A DNA stretch of 64,000 nucleotides, taken from the NCBI RefSeq assembly GCF_000006565.2, contig NC_031478.1, positions 5,728,212 through 5,792,211 on the forward strand. The letters run 5' to 3'. How positions within the stretch are numbered: the stretch's first letter is position 1; each line of letters opens with the position of its first letter. Source of the DNA: Toxoplasma gondii ME49 (lineage: Eukaryota; Apicomplexa; Conoidasida; Eucoccidiorida; Sarcocystidae). Below the pieces are notes generated by a model. The model was not told the DNA's origin, did no database searches, and saw only the letters and a program-made list of their open reading frames with translations. This document shows, in pieces, positions 55,248 to 64,000 of the stretch. A program made the position numbers and the translations under genes.

Positions 55248-57840
55248 GTGAACGTATATGGTACACGGAGACATGAACGTTTCAGTCTTCATGCTCCCAT
55301 CTGCCATGTTTCGGCACCGAGCTTTTATTAATCTCTCGATTTCCGCAGAGATTTTGCTCCTCGTTCAACACCTTGTCGGCTCTGTGTTGTTTGTATAAGC
55401 ATTTGCTCGTGTCGGATTTCTGACCTATCGCAGTACACCATCGTCAGCGTTTTTTCGGAGTCGGGCTTGTGGGCTGCTTACCGTCATTCGCGTTTGAAAT
55501 GAATCCGTTTTACTCGATTTCTGTCTCTACTTTATCAAAGCGTTGCTGAAACTGTTGTCTGTTTTTCAGGCTTCACCGTGGGTACTTCGACCTTGTCCAC
55601 CTTGTGAAGTAACGCTGGCTGAGGTTTCGATGAATGGGCTGATCGGAAAAGGCGCGACTTCTTCGGTCTATCGAGCGACGTGGCGCGACGGCGAAGCTGC
55701 CTGCAAAATTGTTGCGTTTCCGGTGGGAGGTTCTCCGGCTTCGCGGGCGCCTCAAATTCGCCAGCTGATTCACGACTTCCGCAAGGAGTTGGTGGTGATC
55801 TCGCGACTGAATCACCCGAATCTCGTCGGCCTTAGGGGCGCCGGAACGCGGAATCCTCCGCTGTTCATGTTGACCGAACTGTGTGCCGGTGGGTCGCTCT
55901 TCGACCTCCTGCACAAAGGCTCGAACAAGAGGGTAACTGGTGAACAAGCCAGTTCTGCGAGTCGGGCGCAGGCTTCAGAATCTGCTCAGGTCGAGACTCG
56001 TCAGGACCCAAGCGACGACCCTTACCGAGCAGCAGTTGCTTCGATGCTGGAAAAACGCCTCGGCGCGGAGACGAGACTTGATGGATCGAATGCGGAATCG
56101 GTTTCCGAGGAGTCTGGGGGCTTCTGGTCCTTTCTGGGGAAGTTTTCGTTTTTTCCGAAGAAGGAACCGCGTGTTCCAACGCCCGCCTCGTTTTTCCTGC
56201 CACCGAAAACGCCCTCAAACGAAGACATTCTGTTTTCTCGGGGGCCAGCGGTCTCTCTGGACTGGAAACTGCGAGCCCAGATTGCTCTCGACCTCGCCAG
56301 GGGATGTCAGTACCTCCACAGCGTCAACGTCGTTCACAGAGACATCAAAAGTCTCAACGTGCTGTTGACAAACGACTGCTCTGAAGGTCTCAAATCAGGC
56401 ACCAAACCCATCGCGAAACTGGCCGATTTCGGTTGCGCTGTCCTCGCAGACGGGGGCCCTGGAAGTTCGACAGGAGCGCCTGGACAAAGCGCTGGCGCCG
56501 CCGGCTGGGCAGGTGAGCGTGTTGAAACTCAGCTGCGATGATGCTCAAGGCCATCGTACTGGGGGGAAATGCTTTCGAGTCAGGATCCAATTCTCCAAAT
56601 CTGTAAAGACACAGAGTTACCTATTCATATGTGCGTCTGTGTACGTGTGTATAGAATCATCGCCACTCAGTTCCCAGTGTGGTCAGGAACTTCACACTGG
56701 GTGGAGTCATCTGCTCGACAGGGTGATTACTTGTTCTGATTCTCTCGAATGAAAGTGTGATATGTACACTCAAGAACGTCGTAAGGTTGATTTCAATAGA
56801 GATCCGTAGTTCGTTGATAAAAATGATCTTCGCCGCCCATGAGCCGCGTTTCGATCTCTTCAACCGAACAGGTTTCTTGTGGCCTGTCGGTGTCTACCGT
56901 CGAGTCTGCTGTGGTAAAGTGTCGATGCGCTTCTTTGATTCACTTGATGACACGGCAGAAACGCGACAGCGAAAATGGTCTGAGAGAAGATTGTTGTTTT
57001 CTCCCGTTCCTAGGGGCTGAATCCGTTTGGACTCGCACAAAGTCTTCTTCCCCTTTTTTTGTTCAGGCACGGTTCTGTGGATGGCGCCTGAGGCTCTGGC
57101 TAAGCAGAGCTGCACCGAAAAAGCGGATGTCTACTCGTTTGCCATCGTGCTCTACGAACTTCTTTCTAATCGAATTCCGTTCGAGGAATTACAAGGCACT
57201 CCCGCCTACAAGAAACTTCCTGAGCTCATTCCATGCGGTCTGAGACCGAACATCAGCCCGCATGCGTTACCCCGGGACTTGCCTGAGGGTCTACGGTGAG
57301 TTTTTGTTCAGACGCCTCTTACTAGTCGATTTCCTTAGACTTCCAGACGGAACCCGCGTGATAAAAATGCATGTCTGTCCGCTGTTCTCCGTGATAGATG
57401 TGCACGACCACCCTTGTGCACTCGTTAGTACCGCTAAACGTAGCGGGCTTCAATATCCTACGACATCAAAATGGTTCCGAGAACAGTGATACTCTAGATC
57501 TTATAGTGGTGTATTTATGATTACCACTGGGAGCACAGAAAAACATGTTAAGCCTAGGGTATGTCCGGACTACATTACGGTTATCAGTGGGGACAAAGAA
57601 GGTACTACACCAGATGCGATGCGTAGAAAAGCGACCCTCGTAGAATATGTCTGGGTCGCTTCAGCTTTCGGAACTGATCCCCGTCTTAGGGAATCAGCGA
57701 ATTCATTTCTCCGCTTTTTTCACTTTTTTTGTGTTGTTTTCAGAGATCTCATGGAGTCTTGCTGGCGACAAGAACCCGCGAACCGTCCACCTTTTACACA
57801 TATCGTGAAAGCTCTGGAGATCATCATCGACGGACTGTAA
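53534..57840 (+). CDS. Tyrosine-kinase-like (TKL) protein kinase, about 935 residues
   Basis: Exons 53534-55072, 55570-56512, 57067-57295 and 57744-57840 (TAA), with phases 0, 1 and 2 in agreement. Residues 1-513 are a disordered Ser/Arg/Pro-rich region. The kinase domain runs from about 530 to 930: glycine loop GKGATSSVY (539-547), VAIK-type Lys in ACKI (K559), helix-C Glu E586, HRDIKSLNV (D771), DFG (D799), GTVLWMAPE (828-836), and a final WRQEPANRPPF that is the subdomain XI Arg motif. All catalytic residues are present, so it should be active on Ser/Thr or mixed substrates. GTxxWMAPE and HRDIKSxN place it in the TKL/Raf-like group. A Ser-rich insert of about 100 residues (634-735) splits the N- and C-lobes after the hinge, and a Gly/Ala-rich insert (804-827) lengthens the activation loop. 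The last intron holds a mitochondrial relic. Pathway unknown. Confidence 0.93.
55208..55241. repeat. (TA)n microsatellite in kinase intron 1
   Basis: TA run downstream of the exon 1 donor (GTACGT at 55073). Without splicing there, the frame would read Tyr/Ile repeats. Confidence 0.85.
57395..57500 (+). pseudogene. cox3: Decayed cox3 fragment inside the last kinase intron
   Basis: Aligns by eye with the reverse complement of 5450-5550, the start of the cox3 fragment in the young insert. Both contain TTCAATATCCTACGACAT, preceded by a CACGACCACCC / CACCACCACCC match. Many substitutions are visible. It lies wholly in the intron 57296-57743 and does not touch the splice sites. Confidence 0.65.
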
Positions 57841-58044
57841 CAACATGCAACTTCAGTAAAATTCACTCCGCACGACGGCAGAGGAATTTGACAAGCGTTC
57901 TAGAATTTCTCATAAAGCAAAAAGAGACATGATTTTAGATCGGCTGGAACACAATGCCAAGTCTAACCCTGAGTTAAACAGTACATGTTTGAACTATGGG
58001 TTCTTTCAAGTTTTTCTAAACGGAACTTCCACGACCGCTTTTCA

Positions 58045-58450
58045 GACATTCGGTTATATCGGTTAGAAGCTAACCTTCGGGATAAATGCCCCTTTTCTTT
58101 GCAGCATACTTCCCGCGTCAAAGTGTCAGAAGACATGTGATCTACAAAGGAGAACGGGACATTAGACCGAACCTGCAGTAGATAAATACATATTAGGGCG
58201 TTGTACATTAGCTGCTAAATGTCACTCAAACATGCGAATTTCGTGTTTTCCATCAAATCTATTTTTGACGAAGAGGCTTGCAGGTAGTACCGTCAGGACA
58301 TGATTCATGCAATCTCAGCATTAGAGGTTAAACGGTAGAAGAGCTGAGCATTCTCCAAATATGCCAGGCGCAAAAACTGTTCATCCTGTTACTAAACAGG
58401 TGGTAGATGAGCAAAAATCCGGTTCGTGCACTCCGTACGTGTCCGGCATG
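58045..58450 (+). pseudogene. Decayed mitochondrial block downstream of the kinase
   Basis: A diverged copy of 7250-7670 of the young insert, in the same order and orientation. Shared runs include CGGGACATTAGACCGAACCTGC, TCAAACATGCGAATTT and GTTACTAAACAGGT, separated by substitutions and small indels. It spans the same junction (about 7547) between two mitochondrial blocks, so that junction existed in the source DNA. Confidence 0.8.
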
Positions 58451-58869
58451 GATGCAACGACACGGCAAGTGTTCCTTTCGGTTATTTCACCTCTACGAGA
58501 GTTGAGAACTGAAGGGGCTCTTTTTGTGGAACGTTTTACTCCATGCTTGCGCTTCTCTTTGGAGGAGACCGAACTTCTGGTTCACCACCGGACCTCTGGA
58601 GTTTATTCCTGCCCGTGCGTCATGAGTCGAAGTAACGAAAGCGTTCCATGGCAATCGAACGGACTCCTTATACTGTTTCTCAACGAACATTCTGCGATAT
58701 AATTTCCCAGTTAACATCAATGGCACACGACGGCCTCCTTCCCCTCACTTTTGTCTGTTCACTTATCTCAAAATGAGAGCTGGGTCTGTGTCGAGTTGGA
58801 GAATCTCTAAAAAGAGTTTGTACTCTCAAGAGCATGACTGTGACCGTACCTTTTTCTGGCGCCTGACTA

Positions 58870-58960
58870 ATAGTTCCCTCTCGCTCTTCACGCACGTGAT
58901 AGCAATCAGTAATTGTATACAGAACATAACCGTTGAGGGAGAACCATAATGTAGAATGGT
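58870..58960 (-). pseudogene. cox3: Decayed cox3 block near the kinase 3' flank
   Basis: Aligns with 5398-5520 (minus-strand cox3). Shared runs include TCTCGCT and AGAACATAACCG, followed by a spaced match ending near TCCA(A/G)C(A/G)CT. It is heavily diverged and opposite in strand to the intronic relic at 57.4 kb. Confidence 0.5.
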
Positions 58961-61163
58961 GAAGTCCAGCGCTGGGTTCGCCGTCAGCCTCTCGGATACC
59001 CCCTGGATTCTCTGAGGGCGGCGGTAAAGTGGATATCCACTGCTGAGGTCGCATACATATCGTGGAGTGAACGAACTTCCTTTTTTGCGGGACTTCTTAC
59101 ATGAAATGTCTTCGGAATGCTGTATTTAAAGCACCACATCGAAGTAGGCACGGATGAGCGCAGGCAGCAGCGAAGGAGGCAGCGCTTCGGGCAAACGAAC
59201 CACCGGAAAACGAGATATTTTGTCAACAGAAAGCCTGCATGAGGGAGCCACAGAACCTCGTAGGCATGCGTAGCTGCTACGCTGCCAAAGGCGTCTGCAC
59301 AGGGAGCAAGGAACACTATTGGCAGAAGTGTCTAGCTAATCAAAGAGAATCGAAAAGGCTTGAGACTCAGAACACTCTCGAGCCTCTTTGTACCCATCCA
59401 TAGTTTGTACATTCCATTGGCATTCCCGTTCTGAGCGGTGTATCGAACTCTGAGAACTGCAGGGGCAGTGACTTGTACCTCGTGCCTCCGCAGAAAATTA
59501 AACGACTTGTTCTCGACCTTCTTGGGAAGAGATGTTAACACAAACCGTGCTTTTATGTGAGAGTGTATGTACCAGCTTTCTTGTTTTGTCCAGGACGCTT
59601 GGCGTTTTTCTGTGAGTGTCCTGCCGGCACGAGCAGTACTTTATCGCGGTGTGCTGTGAATCTAACTTCCGTTGACGGTTCGGATGCTCACGACCACCTA
59701 CACGAACTAATGGAAAACATTCCGCTCCTCCCGTTTATTTTCAGTTCGCGTCCTTGACGACATCGCGGCTTCGCTGGTGATGCCTCAACGCCACACGCAG
59801 GAAAAACTTGTGTCTTTGTTTCGCGGCGAGAAAAGAAACAGGTCGAGTGTATCTTCCCCGTTTTCAACTCAGCTTCTCCACCGAAATCCGCTTCTGAGCT
59901 AATCTGGATTTTTACGGAACAACTTCAAAGGACGCAGACTTCTTTTTTCCATATCGTCCATACCTCGAGGTACTCACTTGGTTGTCGACACCGGTTCGTT
60001 TCCTGGCTGTCTCCCATAACAGCACGGCTTTCTCCTCGACTCAACATACGCACAGTTTCAGAGTAGAACGCGTTTCATTTGCTCTAGAAAGAGTCGATGG
60101 CTGAACTTGAGCGTCACCCCAGGCGTTTCCTGCGGAATAAACACCCCCTCCCCCCCTGTTTCTTTAAGCTGCACTGAGTGTACGCGCGGGTGTCGGGGAA
60201 ACAGAAAGCCGAATCTGGAGGTGGCTTGGCTTTGATTTCGTTGGGTTCTGTTTTCACTGGTTTCCTCAGCCTCTATGGAACACTGTTGTACTTTGTTTCG
60301 TTCTTGTCAACGAAGCAGCTCGCGCACTCCGACCCTCTCTGGGAATGCGTTTGCCCTCTCCCCCCTCGACCACCCCCCTTTTCTTGTCTCGGCTGCTTTT
60401 TCCGCATTTCTCCGTTCCGTCGCCTTGAAACACTGTGATTTATCGTTTGTCAAAGGAAATTCGCCCCGAAAAAACTCGGAATCCGTCTGTTTTTCACTTT
60501 TGCGGCACAGTGTGCGCTTGTCTCGCCCCTCGCTCCCGCCTCCTCCGTCTCCGGACCCGCGTAGGAATTTCTCCTCTCAGACAAAGACAAATCTCGTTTG
60601 TTTTGCTTCACGTGAAACGTCGTTTCTTTCCGTCTAAGTCGAACTTTTTTCCTCGACACGCGTTTCTCCCAGCTCTCTGGCACCCGCGCTTTTCCTCGGC
60701 AAACAGGCGCTGAAGCCCCGCTGTACGCCTCCTCGTCTGAGCACAGTGTAGAGCAGTCGGTTTTTCGTGAAACGCGAGTGGAGTGTTAAACAGAAAACAG
60801 GGACAAGACGGAAGTGCACACGCGGCATTCTTTGTCATGCATCTTGAGTCTTTCCGCGACACTCACACAAGACGTTTCCCGGTCTCAGATCTGTTTCCTG
60901 TACACGTTCCTGCCCTCCTCTCTCGGTCTTTTTCTGTGAATCCCGCCAAATAGAACGTAACTCCCGTCTCCTCCTTCTGAAAACGCCCCAATTTCTCCTC
61001 CCTCACAGTTCTGTCTCTCCTCTAGTGTTTTCCTCTCCCCTTTGTGTCTCTCCCCGTCCTCAAGTTTCTCTCGTGTGTACGGACACAGCGTCCAGGCGAG
61101 GGTTTGAGTTCAGGGTGTCTGTCAAAGAGGAAATCTTTCGCTTTTTCACTCTTCCTTTCAAAG

Positions 61164-64000
61164 ATGGCGACCCAGGGAGACGCGGGAACTCTCTGCTTCA
61201 CGACTCTTCAGCAACAGCAGCAGCACTGGGCGTTCCTTAGAGCAGACGAGGCAGCGTTGCAGCAGAAGGCGACCCACGAGGTGGAACAGTACGACCGCCA
61301 TGTGTCTCTCTTGAAGAACTTTTTCCTTCACTTTGTCGATGAATTCGCTTCTCAAGGAAAGGGGGAGAACGTCAACGCCACACACGGCGACTTCAAGTAC
61401 CGCAATCTTCTAGTACGCACGGAAGTCCTCTTTTCAGGCCAGGTGTCTTTGCTGTCTTTGAGCGCAGATTCCTGCGAAAACACTTGCCTCCTTACTCCGC
61501 ATAGTCGGGGAAATTGGAAGAGAAAGATGGCTGTGCTCTGCCTTTTCCTCGCACTTTCCGCTTTTCCTCTTTCGGAAAGAAGAGAGATATCTGTCGAGGG
61601 CGACAAGAGACAACGAAAGGTCTCCAGGTGTATGTACACCCTACGGCGCCTGGCGGCTTCATCACTCCCTTTTCGCCTGTTGTTCGTCCTCTGATGGTCG
61701 CGTTTTTTCTTTTTCTCTCCGCCTTGAAGCTTCTCGCGTGGGTTTCGTGTTTTCTCTTCTCTCCCGCGCCCTCCGCTTCTCCCTTTCAGTTTCTCGTTTC
61801 GTGTCTCCACCTTTTCTGTGCATCTGTCGTCTTTCTTGACTTTCTGTTCAGCAAGCTGTCCACGATGAACGCCGAGATGACTTGCCGGTTTATCTGGACG
61901 ACGTGCGAGAGGTGAGAGCACACGGCTACGACATTTTTTTTAGAAAGACATGCGTCTTGGGAAAGACCTTTTCTCTCTGCAGCGGTTTGCGAGGCCGTCT
62001 GCGAGATCTCTCTTGAGAGTTCTTTTCGTTTCTTCCGCGTGTCTTCCTCGCTGAGCTGTACCCACTCGCAGAGTTTCGTAAGTGTTTCTTCCCATGCTTC
62101 CCTCTCGTTTCCTTTCGCTCCCTTCCTGTCCCTCTCTCTCTCCTCTTCCTGTCTCTTTTTCTTTGTCTTCTCTCTTTCTCTCTATCTCCTCTTGTCCGTC
62201 GCGTGATTCCTCGTTTTTCTACATGTCGACGCTCGCTGTTCGCTGTGTGCATCTTCGCTATTCTCCGCGCGCATCGCTTGCTGTTTCTGGAACGTCTTTC
62301 TCGCATTCGCAGTTCTTCACCACGCAGCAACCGGAGGACGCTCCTCTGGGCGAAGAGGACCTCGGCAGTGCGAAGAAGGCTGCGAGTTTGACGGTATACG
62401 AAGCGATTCTGACCAACACGAGTCGCTACATCGAACTGCTCTACCAGGCTGCAGATGCGGTGCTGAAGCAAGAACCCGATCTGTTCGAGACCGGCGAAGA
62501 AGTGGAGGTAGAGCAAGATCAAGTGCACTTCCTCAAGGCGACCGACAGCCAGGCGCTCAACAACGAACTGAAGCTCAGACTCCGAAAGAAAGACCCTTGG
62601 AGAAAAATCCGGTCCGAAAAACAGTCTTCGAAACGCTTCAGGCCCTCATTTCATACACATTTGCATGCATCTATACACATACATACATGTATATTTATAC
62701 ATGCATTTACGTAGAGAAATAGGTACATACAACCATACAAATACATATATGTATATGTATATATTTGCGGATGTAGAAGGACTGTGAACGATCTCACACA
62801 GGGAACTCTGTTTCTTTTGGATGCCCAGACGTTTGATATAAGCATGTGCGTGAATGTTTGTACAAGCATGCATATATACATGCATATGTATATGAGTAGA
62901 TATGTTTCATATATGTAGGTGAACGCGGTTTGACGCGGCTTGGATGTGTTTCCGTCTCTCAGTTTTTTTTTGCGTGCGTCCGCATGGAAGGAGCCGTGGA
63001 AGTGCTTTGCATGCGTTTTTCAGGGAACGCGACATGGCGGCTCGACGGGTGCCTGCCTTTCTTCGCTGTGGGTTGTAAGTGTCTTCGGAGGCCCTCCTTC
63101 TCCAGCCTCGCCGCCGTGGAGCGGTCCGCGTCTTCGACACTGACGTGCGAGTTCCCAAAGCTTTAGTTTCTGAAGGAATCGGAAATCGTTCCGTCAACTC
63201 GCGCGCCTTTCCCAGCGACTTCCAGGCGCAGTTGAGGACGATTCCTCGCGTCTCTCACCACGCAGCAGTGACCTCTCTCTGCCCAGAAAGAGTTGATGCA
63301 GGCAGATGAACGGGTGTGCGGCGACAGTGTCGAGGTGCATGGTGTTTTCAAAGTCCAAGGTCAAACCGAGACGCGCGCGTACTTCTGTTGTCTTTTCTTT
63401 TTTCCCAGCCGCGTCTGCCTGTATCCGCCGGCTCGAGAAGGCTGCCGCCTCTTTCGGAGCGTAGACGCGACGAGCATGGGGAAGTTTTCTTTCTTCACTT
63501 GCGAGGTTCTTCGCGTGCAGCAAGTGAAGCCGAAGCTTCTGGTCGCTGCGTACGAGTGCGAGGAGTGCCACGAGAAGGTCTTCCAACCGGTACGTTGTCT
63601 CGTCTGCGTCCGCCGAGAACTCGATGTCCTCACAGATTTGTTTCTGTCTCCTGTCTGCAGAGCGCATGCGTCGACGTTTTCGGGGAAGACGTAGACACAC
63701 ATGTGGAGATCAGCAGAGACGCGGCGAGACGGAGCTCGTATAACGTCCTTGACGCGCGTGGAACCGAAGTGACTGCTTGCACCTGTGAAGGGGACGCATG
63801 CTTGCCTGTTTGTTCACCTCTTTCTTGAGTGGAGGTCAGCGTCGGTCCACAGTGAGGTCGTCGCAGACATGCAGCTGAAGACGGGAGTTCGCGCCGCTGT
63901 TTTCTCGACTGGCTTCGCTTGCTTTTTTCAAGAGACTGTTCCGATGTTCGCCGTCTCGCAGGTGGAAGCAAACGCCTTCATGCCCCTCCTGACTTGCCCC
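61164..64000 (+). CDS. MCM7: DNA replication licensing factor MCM7, 5' part
   Basis: Six exons in phase: 61164-61412, 61853-61912, 62313-62611, 63024-63074, 63409-63589 and 63962 to the window end. They give the first 293 residues. MCM7 is a subunit of the MCM2-7 replicative helicase in the nucleus. The N-terminal order matches MCM7: a helix ending KNFFLHFVDEF, then FKYRNLL|Q, then DLPVYLDDVRE (human YVDLDDV). RYIELLYQAADAVL and VPAFLRCGFRVCLYPP follow (human YPAELMRRFELYFQG). Next are EVLRVQQVKPKLLVAAYECEECHEKVFQP (human RVSEVKPKMVVATY and a CxxC zinc half-site), written here as overlapping shorter motifs, and finally VEANAFMPLLTCP (human SPTFMPLIMCP). The AAA+ core lies beyond the window. 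The exon 3 donor (GTCCGA) is weak but gives the only matching phase. Confidence 0.92.
61627..61640. repeat. Dispersed palindrome, variant GGTGTATGTACACC
   Basis: In MCM7 intron 1. Same outer bases as the copies elsewhere in the window, with the central ACAT replaced by ATGT (the reverse-complement orientation). Confidence 0.55.
62680..62900. repeat. TATA/CATACATA degenerate microsatellite in MCM7 intron 3
   Basis: ATACATA, TATGTATA and CATGCATATA repeats between MCM7 exons 3 and 4. Confidence 0.8.

Larger units (their letters stand above)
57841..61163. other. Intergenic between TKL kinase and MCM7
   Basis: About 3.3 kb. The left part holds the decayed mitochondrial pieces listed separately. 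From about 59.1 kb to the MCM7 start I see no exon. The last kilobase is T/C-rich, consistent with a 5' UTR and promoter region. Confidence 0.5.

Overview
The window is nuclear DNA of an apicomplexan, almost certainly Toxoplasma gondii or a very close coccidian such as Hammondia. Four things support this. Genes carry many short GT-AG introns with strong pyrimidine tracts. Coding DNA is about 50-55% GC. (TA)n and CT/GA microsatellites are frequent. A block of rearranged apicomplexan mitochondrial sequence (cob, cox1, cox3 and rRNA pieces) sits between nuclear genes, as described for Toxoplasma REP/NUMT elements. No bacterial operon, tRNA gene, CRISPR array or transposase was seen.

Layout. At 380-2352 (+) lie the last four exons of a replication factor C small subunit. 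At 4347-7715 is a young mitochondrial insert bounded by perfect 169-bp direct repeats. At 8307-11923 (+) is PDX1, the synthase subunit of vitamin B6 synthesis. At 15276-19513 (-) is a seven-exon signal peptide peptidase. At 23020-31753 (-) is an eight-exon RAP-domain protein of about 1679 residues. At 34871-40336 (+) is a multi-exon alpha-helical protein I do not recognise. At 41112-41879 (-) is a small intronless secreted coiled-coil protein. At 44974-48088 (-) is a long coiled-coil protein. At 50466-51740 (-) is an intronless sphingolipid (dihydroceramide) desaturase. At 53534-57840 (+) is a TKL-type protein kinase. From about 57.4 to 59.0 kb are decayed mitochondrial fragments, one of them inside the last kinase intron. 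From 61164 to the window end (+) are the first six exons of MCM7.

Most genes are unrelated housekeeping functions: DNA replication (RFC, MCM7), cofactor synthesis (PDX1), intramembrane proteolysis (SPP), organelle RNA metabolism (RAP protein) and sphingolipid synthesis. There is no gene cluster in the bacterial sense. The least explained parts are the helical protein at 34.9-40.3 kb, the secreted coiled-coil protein at 41.1-41.9 kb, the unresolved 42-45 kb and 48-49.5 kb stretches, and the two generations of mitochondrial insertions that share the same sequence blocks. Exon coordinates were worked out by hand from splice consensus, phase and family similarity and should be confirmed with transcripts.
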